Assembly (NCBI GenBank): GCA_029251465.1
Contig: JAQXDI010000051.1
Location: 1 to 38,952, forward strand
Length of the DNA stretch: 38,952 bases
From: Ascidiaceihabitans sp.
Lineage (GTDB): Bacteria; Pseudomonadota; Alphaproteobacteria; Rhodobacterales; Rhodobacteraceae
Direction: 5' to 3'
Under the pieces are notes generated by a model. It saw nothing but the letters and a program-made list of their open reading frames with translations, was not told the origin of the DNA and did not search any database. Below are positions 8,446 through 16,934 of the stretch, in pieces (within the stretch, counting starts at the first letter, position 1; the number at the start of each line of letters is the position of its first letter). A program made the translations under genes and the position numbers.

Positions 8446-8937
8446 TCGCCCCGCCCACCATCCCGTGCGGTTTGCGCGCGGGCACCCGTCTGATCTGCAT
8501 TCCGTGCTTTTGCGCGCCCGAATACCCCAGCTTTTCGTAGAACGCTTTGGCCCCAGTGTCGCGCCCAGTCATCAGCATGATTTTGTAGGCGTTTGCCTGC
8601 CATCCGATGTCGTGCAGCTGTTGCATGACGGCGCGCATAATCCCGCGCCTTTGGAACTGGGGTAGTGTGACAACGTTTTCGATCACGCCAAAAGGGCGCC
8701 CGCCGTTGCCCATATTTGGAAGAATGTGCAGCGTTGCCATCGCCACAATCTGTTTGTTAATTTCTGCACCCATAACCGTCAAATCATCGCGCGCGGCCAT
8801 TTGCGCAAAATGCGCGGCATCTGCGATGGCGACGTCCGGGTTCAGGACGTGGCTGAGGTGACGTGGCTGAGGTGAATGACGGCGTCCGCGTCGCGTGCCG
8901 TCAGCTTGCGGATCGTCGGGATCAGGTGCTGCGCCAT
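8441..8937 (-). pseudogene. GNAT-family N-acetyltransferase, frameshifted by a 14-bp duplication
   Basis: The 5' part (from ATG at 8937, with GGAGG upstream) reads MAQHLIPTIRKLTARDADA, then runs into a stop after HLSHVTSATS. The 3' part, open in another frame to 8441, has the acetyl-CoA binding motif LPQFQRRGIMRAVM and the ending FYEKLGYSGAQKHGMQ of a GNAT enzyme. The break is a perfect 14-bp tandem repeat (8847-8860 and 8861-8874). Removing one copy restores HLSHVLNPDVAIADAAHF in a single frame of about 160 residues. The start overlaps the end of the desaturase gene by 16 bases, implying coupled translation. The 119-residue fragment from the ATG at 8800 could still be made but lacks the first strands of the fold. 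Confidence 0.88.
8847..8874. repeat. perfect 14-bp tandem duplication
   Basis: ACGTGGCTGAGGTG occurs twice head-to-tail. The length is not a multiple of three, so it shifts the frame of the acetyltransferase gene. It looks like a recent slippage event because the two copies are identical. Confidence 0.97.
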
Positions 8938-9878
8938 CCGGCCTCCACCATGGCTGCGCGGTAGCTGGGCGCGATGTTCATGCGGCCCCCGAGACCTTTT
9001 GCGACCAAAACGTCGTGCATCTTTGGCAGTTTCCAGCAGGGCACGTGCATGATCATGTGATGCTCGAGGTGATAGTTGACCCAATAGGGTGCCACGAAGG
9101 TGCGAGCGATCCAGCCCGCTTGCGTCGTGCGCACATTCTGGAACGGGTCTTGTGAGGTTTTGGTGGCCCCGTGTTCCGCAATGTTGCGCACACGCAGGAC
9201 GAATTGGAACCACGTGAGGTAGGGCAGAGCCCAAAACGCAAGGCCCCACCACCATTCGCCGATGAGACCCATGATCAGGATTACACCAAAGAATGTCGCT
9301 AGAGATTTGAACAGCTCGGTTGATTTGAACGCTTGTGCGGCGTCGGTTTTCGCGGCGTCCATTGCCTCGTGATCACCAGCCAGCCGAATAGCGGTTGTGA
9401 TTTGCGCAATGAACAGTTTGACGCCGGTTTGCCCCGTCAGATCCCGCATGAATTTGCGTTTGAGTGATGCATGAGACGTAGGGAATTTTGCAGATAGGGA
9501 CAGGTCTGGATCTTTGTCCGTTTGGGTAAAGCGGTGGTGCGTCAGATGGTAGTGGCGATAGGCGTGCAGTTCAGCCATGATCGGGCGGCCGCACAGCCAT
9601 TCGCCTGCGAATTCATTCAAAGCGCGGGATTTGAACAGCGCCAGATGCGCGGCCTCGTGCATGAGGATCGCAAGGCCCAGTTGGCGCGATCCGATCAAGG
9701 TCACAGTCAGCACAAATGTCAGCGGGTTTGGCCACAGGGCAAACAACGCAAGAGCCAGCGCAATCACACCCCAGCAATGTGCCACCATCCACAGTCCCAT
9801 CGCGTCGGACCGTGCGGCGAGGGGTCTGATTTCATCGCTGCTGAGGTATGCTTTTCCCGGTGTTGAATAGCGTGTCAT
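8922..9878 (-). CDS. membrane fatty acid desaturase
   Basis: This 318-residue integral membrane di-iron desaturase has all three histidine boxes: HEAAH, HRYHLTHHRFTQ (YHLTHH core) and NYHLEHHMIMHVP. Hydrophobic helices flank them. It would introduce a double bond into acyl chains or a lipid-like substrate using O2 and an electron donor; regiospecificity cannot be read. I chose the ATG at 9878 because AGGAGG lies six bases upstream; the ORF opening at 9908 adds ten unsupported residues. The 3' end overlaps the acetyltransferase start. Confidence 0.9.
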   Translation of the reverse strand: MTRYSTPGKAYLSSDEIRPLAARSDAMGLWMVAHCWGVIALALALFALWPNPLTFVLTVTLIGSRQLGLAILMHEAAHLALFKSRALNEFAGEWLCGRPIMAELHAYRHYHLTHHRFTQTDKDPDLSLSAKFPTSHASLKRKFMRDLTGQTGVKLFIAQITTAIRLAGDHEAMDAAKTDAAQAFKSTELFKSLATFFGVILIMGLIGEWWWGLAFWALPYLTWFQFVLRVRNIAEHGATKTSQDPFQNVRTTQAGWIARTFVAPYWVNYHLEHHMIMHVPCWKLPKMHDVLVAKGLGGRMNIAPSYRAAMVEAGWRST

Positions 9879-9949
9879 GTGGCCTCCTGATGTCAGGTTC
9901 GGACACATTGGGGCATTTGGTCAAGGTTTACGCGGCGTTCGGGTTTAGC

Positions 9950-10894
9950 CTAGTGCCAGTCGAAAAAGCCGTCACCGGCACGTGCGAGCAGTTCTTGTGC
10001 CAGTGCAATTCCCATCGCTGGACCATCTGCAATTGGCCCACGCTTTTCGCCTTTGATCGCCTCTGATCCATCAGGGCGCAGGACCTCGCCGCGCAGAAAC
10101 AGCTGGTCGCCGTCAAGTGTCGCAAGGCCTGCAATCGGGGTTTCGCATGACCCGTCAAGGTGCAGCAAAAATGCGCGCTCTGCCGCCAGTTGCTGACCCG
10201 TCGGCGTGTGGTGAATTTTGCTGAGCATTTCAGCCACAGACGCATCATCTGCACGTCGTTCGATACCAATCGCGCCTTGGGCCACGGCTGGCAGCATGTC
10301 TTCGGCGTTGATCGGGGTGGCTGGCACGTCATCCATGTTCAGACGGTTCAGACCCGCGCTGGCAAGGAACGTGCATTCGGCCAAACCGTCGGCGAGCTTT
10401 TTAAGTCGCGTTTGCACATTGCCACGGAATTCGACCACATTCAGGTCTGGGCGACGGTTCAGCAGCTGTGCTTTGCGCCGCAGCGACGATGTGCCAACAA
10501 CGGCCCCCTGCGCCAGATCCGCGAGAGCCGACAAGCTGGGCGAAATGAACGCGTCACGCACGTCTTCGCGTGGCAAGTAAGTGTCGAGCAACAGCCCCTC
10601 AGGCTGGATTGTCGGCATGTCTTTCATCGAGTGTACAGCGATGTCAATTTTACCTGACAGTAGGTCTTCTTCGATCTCGCGGGTGAACAAACCCTTGCCG
10701 CCAATGTCCTTTAGCGGACGATCCTGGATCGCATCACCAGTCACTTTGATCACGACGATTGCAAAACATTCTTCGGCCAATTCAAGCGCCTGCATCAAAC
10801 GCGAACGGGTTTCATAGGCTTGGGCCAGGGCCAAAGGCGACCCACGGGTGCCAATTTTCAGAGGGGAGGCGGGGCGAGGTAAAATCATTGTCAT
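9950..10894 (-). CDS. hemC: hydroxymethylbilane synthase (porphobilinogen deaminase)
   Basis: HemC joins four porphobilinogen molecules into hydroxymethylbilane. The 314-residue sequence has the N-terminal KIGTRGSPLALAQA, the catalytic Asp in AVHSMKDMP (D92), the arginine-rich cofactor-binding GTSSLRRKAQL, and the dipyrromethane-anchoring Cys250 in LDGSCETPIAG. An ATG two codons downstream (10888) is an alternative start; neither has a clear ribosome site. It is divergent from hemE, and the shared 93-bp spacer carries back-to-back TTGAC elements. Confidence 0.95.
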   Translation of the reverse strand: MTMILPRPASPLKIGTRGSPLALAQAYETRSRLMQALELAEECFAIVVIKVTGDAIQDRPLKDIGGKGLFTREIEEDLLSGKIDIAVHSMKDMPTIQPEGLLLDTYLPREDVRDAFISPSLSALADLAQGAVVGTSSLRRKAQLLNRRPDLNVVEFRGNVQTRLKKLADGLAECTFLASAGLNRLNMDDVPATPINAEDMLPAVAQGAIGIERRADDASVAEMLSKIHHTPTGQQLAAERAFLLHLDGSCETPIAGLATLDGDQLFLRGEVLRPDGSEAIKGEKRGPIADGPAMGIALAQELLARAGDGFFDWH

Positions 10895-10910
10895 GGCACA
10901 TGTTTATTGG

Positions 10911-10928
10911 CGTCAACTTTACTTGACA
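10911..10928. promoter_or_regulatory. back-to-back -35-like elements between hemC and hemE
   Basis: TTGACA (10923-10928, plus) and TTGACG (10916-10911, minus) face outward across six bases, forming the perfect dyad GTCAA-N6-TTGAC. The plus element is followed by only weak -10 matches near 10945-10951. The minus element would place a start site inside hemC, so the dyad may be an operator rather than two promoters. Confidence 0.4.
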
Positions 10929-10987
10929 ACCTGTCTTGGCTAGGGATGCTGAGGCAACTGTCCGAAATCAAGAAAAAATAGGCAAAC

Positions 10988-12022
10988 ATGGCATCCTCAA
11001 AGACAATTCTGCGCGCGCTGGCTGGTGAAACTCTGCCCACTCCTCCGATCTGGATGATGCGGCAAGCGGGGCGGTATTTGCCCGAATACCGCGCAACACG
11101 CGCGCAGGCCGGCGATTTCCTAAAACTTTGCTACAATCCTGAATTGGCCGCCGAAGTCACGTTGCAACCGATCCGCCGTTACGGATTTGACGCGGCGATC
11201 CTGTTCGCCGACATCCTGCTGATCCCCCAAGCGTTGGGTGCGGATTTGTGGTTTGTAACCGGCGAAGGGCCGCGGTTGTCCACGATCACCACGCAGGCGG
11301 ATTTCGACAAACTGGGGCCAGTGTCTGACATTCACGAGACGCTTAATCCGATCTACGAGACGGTCAAAATCCTTAGCGACGCGCTGCCGTCCGAAACCAC
11401 ATTGATCGGATTCGCTGGCGCCCCGTGGACCGTTGCGACCTACATGATCGCGGGCCAAGGCACGCCAGATCAGGGGCCAGCACACGCCTTGCGGATGGAA
11501 AACACGCCTCTGTTCGAGGCATTGCTGGACCGTATAACCGAGGCGACAATCGACTACCTTTCCATGCAAATCCAAGCCGGCGCCGAAGTCGTCAAAATTT
11601 TCGACAGTTGGGCAGGATCGCTCAAGGGCGACGCTTTTTTGAAATACTCGCTAGAGCCCGCGCGCCGGATTACAGCCGCGCTAAAGGCCAAACACCCGAA
11701 CACGCCGATCATCGGTTTCCCGCGCGAGGCAGGCGATGGCTACATCGGATTCGCCAAAGCCACGGGCGTGGATTGTGTTGCGCTCGATAATTCGGTTTCG
11801 GCCGAATGGGGCGCAAAAAACGTGCAGGTTGATGGCTGCGTTCAGGGCAATCTAAAGTCCTCGCATATGGTCACGGGCGGGCAACCTTTGGTCGATGAAA
11901 CCAAGGCGATCGTCAAAGCGTTTTCGGGTGGACCGCACATCTTTAACCTTGGTCACGGCATCACACCGGACGCCGACCCGGACAACGTTCAACGCATGAT
12001 CGACGCAGTGCGTGACGTTTAA
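10988..12022 (+). CDS. hemE: uroporphyrinogen decarboxylase
   Basis: HemE removes four acetate carboxyls from uroporphyrinogen III to give coproporphyrinogen III, the substrate of HemF. The 344-residue protein shows the signature [15 protein letters not shown] near the N terminus with the active-site arginine, the [14 protein letters not shown] segment with the catalytic Asp, [14 protein letters not shown], and the C-terminal [16 protein letters not shown]. It is of usual length. The ATG at 10988 has AGG six bases upstream. It is divergent from hemC and is followed by the tRNA gene. Confidence 0.96.
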   Translation: MASSKTILRALAGETLPTPPIWMMRQAGRYLPEYRATRAQAGDFLKLCYNPELAAEVTLQPIRRYGFDAAILFADILLIPQALGADLWFVTGEGPRLSTITTQADFDKLGPVSDIHETLNPIYETVKILSDALPSETTLIGFAGAPWTVATYMIAGQGTPDQGPAHALRMENTPLFEALLDRITEATIDYLSMQIQAGAEVVKIFDSWAGSLKGDAFLKYSLEPARRITAALKAKHPNTPIIGFPREAGDGYIGFAKATGVDCVALDNSVSAEWGAKNVQVDGCVQGNLKSSHMVTGGQPLVDETKAIVKAFSGGPHIFNLGHGITPDADPDNVQRMIDAVRDV

Positions 12023-12034
12023 CAGATTTTGTGG

Positions 12035-12063
12035 TTGACGACTCCTGCTGGGGCGCATAATTC
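12035..12063 (+). promoter_or_regulatory. sigma-70-type promoter for tRNA-Met
   Basis: TTGACG (12035-12040), a 17-bp spacer and TAATTC (12058-12063) place a start site close to 12070, a few bases before the tRNA. Confidence 0.7.
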
Positions 12064-12073
12064 AGCCACCGAA

Positions 12074-12150
12074 GGCGCGGTAGCTCAGTTGGTTAGAGCG
12101 ATCGACTCATAATCGATAGGTCGGGAGTTCAAGTCTCCCCCACGCCACCA
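12074..12150 (+). tRNA. tRNA-Met (anticodon CAU, elongator type)
   Basis: The 77-nt cloverleaf folds with D arm GCTC/GAGC, anticodon stem ATCGA/TCGAT, loop CTCATAA (anticodon CAU), T arm GGGAG-TTCAAGT-CTCCC and encoded CCA. The acceptor stem has one C-A mismatch at pair 5-68 (GGCGCGG against CCACGCC). A tRNA-Ile2 with lysidine would share the CAU anticodon, but the body resembles the alphaproteobacterial elongator Met tRNA; initiator tRNA is excluded by the paired first bases. Confidence 0.93.
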
Positions 12151-12174
12151 CTTTCCACCCTGATTGATGACTTG

Positions 12175-12804
12175 TTACGCGGGCGTTGGGACGTCACCGA
12201 CATCCTTTGGCACCTTGTAGCCGCGCTGGAACCCCGGACGCGCGGCCAGTTCCAGATACCACCGTTTCACATGCGGATAGGCGTTGATGTCGACGTGGTG
12301 CCACTCAAACCGTGACGCCCATGGCCAGATCGCAAAATCTGCGATGCTCAGTTCATTCACGATGTAATCCGAAGTTGCCAAATGCCGGTCCAGCACGCCG
12401 TACAGCCGGTTTGCCTCTGCATGAAACCGTTGTTCCGAATATTCGGATTTGCCCGCGTTGTATTTCAGGAAATGATGCGCTTGCCCCAGCATCGGGCCAA
12501 AACCACCCATTTGCCACATCAACCACTGCATCATTTTCCAGTACTGATCCGAACCATAAGCAGGCATGAATTTGCCGGATTTCTCAGCCAGATACATCAG
12601 GATCGCACCGCTTTCGAACAGCTTTGTGTCGCCATCAACCATCGCGGGAATGCGATTGTTCGGGCTGATCTCAAGGAACGCGGGATCGAACTGTTCGTCC
12701 TTGCCGATGTCCACGGCAATCGATTCGTATTCCAGCCCCATTTCCTCCAGTGCAATCGACACTTTGCGCCCGTTTGGCGTGGTCCAACTGTATAGATTGA
12801 TCAT
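12175..12804 (-). CDS. glutathione S-transferase family protein, YfcG/YghU-like
   Basis: The 209-residue protein has an N-terminal thioredoxin-fold domain (residues 1-85) with the TTPNGRKVS segment of nu-class GSTs, the glutathione-binding NNRIPAMVD and ESGAILMYLAEK motifs, and an all-helical C-terminal domain. Nu-class members act as glutathione-dependent disulfide reductases or peroxidases. I chose the ATG at 12804, preceded by GGGAGG, over an ORF opening at 12984 that overlaps the divergent RidA gene. RidA starts 66 bp away in the opposite direction. Confidence 0.92.
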   Translation of the reverse strand: MINLYSWTTPNGRKVSIALEEMGLEYESIAVDIGKDEQFDPAFLEISPNNRIPAMVDGDTKLFESGAILMYLAEKSGKFMPAYGSDQYWKMMQWLMWQMGGFGPMLGQAHHFLKYNAGKSEYSEQRFHAEANRLYGVLDRHLATSDYIVNELSIADFAIWPWASRFEWHHVDINAYPHVKRWYLELAARPGFQRGYKVPKDVGDVPTPA

Positions 12805-12870
12805 GGCGGCCTCCCTTTTCGCGACCAGCCTGAGGTGCTTTAAGGGCAGGGTCAAGCACAGGAGCATCAC

Positions 12871-13215
12871 ATGACCATCACGCGCCATCACACCAATCAA
12901 CGCATGAGCCAAATTGTTGAACACAACGGCACGATCTATCTGGCGGGCCAGGTCGGCACGATGGATGACACCGTCGCCAACCAAACGCAGCAGTGCCTGG
13001 ACAAGGTCGATGCGCTGCTGGCTGAAGTCGGCGTTTCAAAAGAGAACGTCTTGCAGACCACGATCTGGTTGGCGGACATGGCCGATTTCGAAGAAATGAA
13101 TGCCGTTTGGGATGCATGGGTGCCAGCAGGTCACGCGCCGGCCCGTGCCTGCGGCGAAGCAAAGCTGGCGCGACCAGGGTTCACCGTCGAAATCCTTGTG
13201 ATCGCTGCCAGCTAA
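12871..13215 (+). CDS. RidA/YjgF-family enamine/imine deaminase
   Basis: This 114-residue Rid protein has LAGQVGTMDD, the helix DALLAEVGVSKENVLQTTIWL and the conserved arginine in PARACGEAKLARPG, which in active Rid proteins contacts the substrate carboxylate. It would hydrolyse reactive enamine/imine products of amino acid metabolism. AGGAG lies upstream of the ATG at 12871. Its end overlaps the end of the convergent racemase gene by four bases. Confidence 0.9.
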   Translation: MTITRHHTNQRMSQIVEHNGTIYLAGQVGTMDDTVANQTQQCLDKVDALLAEVGVSKENVLQTTIWLADMADFEEMNAVWDAWVPAGHAPARACGEAKLARPGFTVEILVIAAS

Positions 13216-13871
13216 AGAAACGCGGGGCGGATGGACTTTGGTCTGACCGCCTCAATTTCTGTCAGGATATCGATGATTTCTACGTCAAACGCTGCCGCAA
13301 GCGCGCTTTTGTACGGAGGAAGATTGGTACATTCCAAAACCAACGTCCGTAGCGATTTAGTGGTTTGCGCCCGAACCGTGTCAACGGTTTCGCGCGCGGC
13401 TTTGGTGGCGTCCAGTGTGCTGGCATCGCCGCCAATAACCGCCCGCAGATGTGCGTCTGCGTCCAGCCCGATGATGCTGCGCACAAACCGCGAATTGCCG
13501 CCTAAATGCGCGTTGCCCAGACGCGTGGCGTCGTACGTTAGGATCGCCGTCGTTTCGGGATCGTCCAGCCGGTCCAGCGCAATCAGCGAAGAGCTGAGGA
13601 AAGGGCGGTCAATCAGCGCAGCCAGATGTGACTGCCAGTAACTCAGAAACCCGCAAGACGTCACCACCACATCGCCGCGTGCAGCGCGCAGTGCGTCCTC
13701 GAACGGGGCGACGTCAATTTGATCTGGGCGATCCGTGACAATCCCCGCTACCGACGCGCCGGGAATGCGGATGATCTCGATCTCGCAATCGTAGCTGTCT
13801 GTGCTGCCCACATCCCCCGCAATACGCGGAAAATGTGTGTCTAATTGCAGAACCGTCACGCCGGGTCGCAT
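13212..13871 (-). CDS. aspartate/glutamate racemase-family protein
   Basis: The 219-residue protein has the two pseudo-symmetric cysteine motifs of cofactor-independent Asp/Glu/hydantoin racemases: VVTSCGFLSYW and LVLECTNLPPYKS. It starts four bases after the stop of dctM, as the last gene of the minus-strand TRAP unit, so it probably acts on the imported compound. Together with the FAD-dependent amino-acid-type oxidoreductase at the front of the cluster it hints at use of a D- or otherwise chiral amino-acid-like substrate; this is inference. Confidence 0.85.
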   Translation of the reverse strand: MRPGVTVLQLDTHFPRIAGDVGSTDSYDCEIEIIRIPGASVAGIVTDRPDQIDVAPFEDALRAARGDVVVTSCGFLSYWQSHLAALIDRPFLSSSLIALDRLDDPETTAILTYDATRLGNAHLGGNSRFVRSIIGLDADAHLRAVIGGDASTLDATKAARETVDTVRAQTTKSLRTLVLECTNLPPYKSALAAAFDVEIIDILTEIEAVRPKSIRPAFL

Positions 13872-13875
13872 GGTG

Positions 13876-15186
13876 CTAGCTGGGCCCTTGGCGCAGGTTG
13901 TTTGGCAGCCAAGTTGCCAGCTCTGGCCAAATCACCAAGATCACGACCATCAGCAGCATCAATCCCACCATCGGCAGGGCCACTTTCGAGATGTAGGAAA
14001 TCTCGTGTTTGGTCATGCCTTGCAGCACAAACAGGTTGAACCCGATGGGCGGTGTGACTTGTGCCATTTCGACCACGACAACGATGAAAATGCCGAACCA
14101 GATCACGTCGATCCCTGCTTGGCGGATCATCGGCTCGACAATCGCCATGGTTAGAACGACCGACGAAATGCCGTCGAGGAACATGCCGAGGATGATGTAG
14201 AACACCGTCAGTGCTGCGATCAAAACGACGGGCGACAGGTTCATCTGGTCGATCCAAGCGGCCAGTGCGCGCGGCAATCCGGTGAACCCCATGGACAGTG
14301 ATAAAAACGCCGCCCCCATCAAGATCAGCGCGATCATTGCTGATGTGCGGGTGGCCCCCATCAGGCTTTCGCGGAATGCTTCCCATGACAGGGATCGCTG
14401 GAAACTTGCCAGAGTTAGTGAACCGATGACACCCACGGCGGCGGCTTCGGTGGCAGTCGCCCAGCCGAAATACATCGATCCGATCACGACAAAGACCAAG
14501 CATAGCACGGGGATTAAAAACCGGCTTTCTGCCAACATTGTGCCGAAGGACATCGATGGTTCAGGTGGTGGGCGCTGTTCGGGGCGGAAAAAATGCCACG
14601 CCACGATGTAGCTCATGAACAACGCGGCCAGTACGAGACCGGGAAAGATGCCGGCCATGAACAGTTTGATGATGCTTTCGTTGATCGACACGCCGTACAC
14701 AATCAAGGTTAGCGACGGTGGAATCATCAAGCCAAGGGTGGCCGCCCCCGCCAATGTGCCCACGATCATGTATTCGGGGTAACCGCGTTTGCGCAGCTCT
14801 GGGATCGACATTTTGCCAACGGTTGTCAGCGTTGCCGCAGAGGAGCCTGAGACCGCCGCAAAGATGGTGCAGCCTGCGATGTTGGTGTGCAGCAAACCGC
14901 CCGGCAGCCAGCTCATCCATGGGGCGAGACCGCGAAACATGTCTTGGGATAATCGCGTTCGATACAGGATTTCGCCCATCCAGATGAACAGTGGCAACGC
15001 GGTCAGCGTCCAACTGCTGGAACTGGTCCAGATGGTTGTGATCATTGCATCGCCTGCGGGGCGAGTCGTGAACAATTCCATGCCCACAAACGCGACGCCC
15101 ATCAAGGCTAAACCAATCCAGATTGAGCTGCCAAGCAGGGTAAACAGGACGAACAAAAAGATGATTGTGGCGTAAAGTTCGGTCAT
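13876..15186 (-). CDS. dctM: TRAP transporter large permease (DctM family), unit 1
   Basis: This 436-residue membrane protein has about 12 hydrophobic helices and the DctM features AAVSGSSAATLTTVGKMSIPEL and GAATLGLMIPPSLTLIVYG, followed by VTPPIGFNLFVLQG. It forms the sodium-coupled channel of a TRAP transporter. The ATG at 15186 overlaps the dctQ stop (ATGA), the usual arrangement, so the upstream ORF extension to 15303 is rejected. The gene is intact although its partners dctQ and dctP are damaged. Confidence 0.93.
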   Translation of the reverse strand: MTELYATIIFLFVLFTLLGSSIWIGLALMGVAFVGMELFTTRPAGDAMITTIWTSSSSWTLTALPLFIWMGEILYRTRLSQDMFRGLAPWMSWLPGGLLHTNIAGCTIFAAVSGSSAATLTTVGKMSIPELRKRGYPEYMIVGTLAGAATLGLMIPPSLTLIVYGVSINESIIKLFMAGIFPGLVLAALFMSYIVAWHFFRPEQRPPPEPSMSFGTMLAESRFLIPVLCLVFVVIGSMYFGWATATEAAAVGVIGSLTLASFQRSLSWEAFRESLMGATRTSAMIALILMGAAFLSLSMGFTGLPRALAAWIDQMNLSPVVLIAALTVFYIILGMFLDGISSVVLTMAIVEPMIRQAGIDVIWFGIFIVVVVEMAQVTPPIGFNLFVLQGMTKHEISYISKVALPMVGLMLLMVVILVIWPELATWLPNNLRQGPS

Positions 15187-15896
15187 TCTACGACCTCCGA
15201 AACGATCGGGTTGGTGCCCGTAATAAGCATTCGATACAGCGTATCCCAGAGTGCCACGGCCAACAAAATTGTGCCAATCGACATGGACAACTGCGGAATC
15301 CAAACGGGGGTGTAGATCAATTCAGATGATCCTTTGGCCCAAGTTTCTACCCACGCGGATGGGTTACTGCCAAGGGTGCGCAGACTTGCATCGACCCATG
15401 CCGGAATTTGATCTTGTCCCTGGGTCCGGTCATTCAACATTTCAGAAAAGAAGTTGGTCTTGATCGCATAGCGCGCAAAATACGTGGCGATGATTGCGGT
15501 ACCAAAAACGGCAAACGCATCAAGTCAACGGTTCAAAAACCGATTCATGTTCAGCAAGATGGACACGCGGATGTGCGCGCCTCGGGTCAACGCGTGGGCC
15601 ATCGCAAAAAATGACGTGGCGGCCATCGCGTAGCCTGCAAATTCGGTGGTGCCCGGCAGGGCAACGCTGGTCCAGCGCGCAACCATACCCGCCACGATCA
15701 AGCCCAAAATGGTGATCATGAAACAGGCCGCAACCACGCCACCAGCAACATAGAGTTTGTCCAGAAAACGCCAGATCGGGCGCAGGAATGGCTCGATCCG
15801 GTGCCCTGCAAACAGGCAGATCAACCCAAAGACAGTAGGCACTACAAACAACCAAACCCAAAGCGGTAGGCCCATCATGGGCGACCAATCACGCAT
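15183..15896 (-). pseudogene. dctQ: TRAP transporter small permease (DctQ family) with in-frame TGA
   Basis: The frame runs from ATG 15896 (AGGA upstream) through hydrophobic helices to a TGA at 15527-15525, codon 124, just after MNRFLNR. The same frame then continues open for 113 codons (LDAFAVFGTAIIATYFARY, and so on) to a normal end that overlaps the dctM start. A single Trp-to-stop change (TGG to TGA) is the simplest explanation. Without it the 237-residue protein would be a complete DctQ. Readthrough, recoding or a sequencing error are alternatives. Confidence 0.88.
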
Positions 15897-15909
15897 ATTT
15901 CTTGTCCTT

Positions 15910-15950
15910 AAAAACGAAAAAGCCAGCCCCTGTGCGAACACGGGGCTGGC
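15910..15950 (-). terminator. intrinsic terminator/attenuator between dctP and dctQ, unit 1
   Basis: On the minus strand GCCAGCCCC and GGGGCTGGC (15950-15942 and 15930-15922) form a 9-bp stem with an 11-base loop, followed by TTTTTCGTTTTT. It lies directly after the dctP stop and 14 bases before the dctQ start, where partial termination would give more binding protein than permease. Confidence 0.85.
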
Positions 15951-15966
15951 CTAATTTCAGGGTCGC

Positions 15967-16923
15967 TTAGTTGTTGTAGGCGTCCAGGATAGCTTTGCCT
16001 TTTGGACCTGCTGTTTCCAGCCATTCAGCTGTCATTTTTTCGCCAATCGCTTTCAGCTCTGCCAAAAAATCAGGGCCAGCATCTGTCACGGTCATGCCGT
16101 TCTTTTCCAGCTCGGCAAAATAGAAATCTGCCAGTTCTTCGGATTTGGCAGCACAGGATGCGCCGGTCTCGTCAGCAGCTTTTTGAACGCCGGCTTTGAC
16201 GTCATCGAACAGGCCGTCCCATGCTTGGGAATTGACCATCACATAGTTGCGCGGCAGCCATGCGTTGACTTTGTAGTAGTGGGACAGGTGTTCCCAAACT
16301 TTGCGGTCATAGCCGGTTGAGCCGGACGAGATGAAGGCGGATGCAACGCCTGTTGCCAATGCTTGGGATAGTTCTGCCGCTTCGACTTGAACAGGGATCA
16401 TGCCCAATTCTTCGGCAAAGGTTGCCGTGGCTGAGTTGTACGAGCGGAACTTGATGCCTTGGGTGTCAGCAGAGGATCCGACTTCTTTGTTGAAGTAGAA
16501 CCCTTGGCCCGGCCACGGGCAAGTGTACAGCGCGACCAAGTTCAGGTTGGCCAGCTGTTCATTCACAGTGTCTTTTGCTGCGGCCCATAGTTTTGTGTTG
16601 TCCGCATAAGTCGTCGCGAGGAACGGCAGGTTGTCCCAGCCCAGCAGTGGTGCTTCGTTCGCGTGGGCAGACATGAAGCGTTCGCCGATCGGCACTTGGC
16701 CGGTTTGAACGGCGCGCTTGATGTCACCGCCGCCGAACAGCGATCCGCCCGGGTGAACCGTGATGTCGATCGCGCCGTCGGTGTATTCGCGCACTTTGTC
16801 AGCAAAAATCACGCCTTGTTCAGAATGAAAGTTGGTTGCGGAATAGGCCATCGGCATATCCCATTTTTGGGCGTGCCCGTCGGCGAATGCAGCGCCTGTC
16901 GTCATTGCGACCGTGCAGGCCAA
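15967..16923 (-). pseudogene. dctP: TRAP transporter substrate-binding protein (DctP family) missing its start
   Basis: The mature part is a complete DctP-type binding protein (KWDMPMAYSATNFHSEQG, HPGGSLFGGGDIKRAVQTGQ, and a C-terminal ending AILDAYNN). The signal peptide is cut: reading upstream gives SALAHTTLACTVAMTTGAAFADG, then an in-frame TAA at 16947-16945 inside the end of the preceding FAD gene. The only starts left are TTG at 16923 or ATG at 16908, neither with a ribosome site and both lacking the basic n-region. A deletion that joined the FAD gene's 3' end to the dctP signal sequence is the likely cause. Export, and thus uptake, should fail. Confidence 0.75.
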
Positions 16924-16934
16924 TGTTGTGTGCG

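Noticed and set aside
15525..15527. Selenocysteine recoding of the TGA in dctQ
   Set aside because: DctQ proteins have no known selenocysteine and the expected residue there is tryptophan; a nonsense mutation is simpler.
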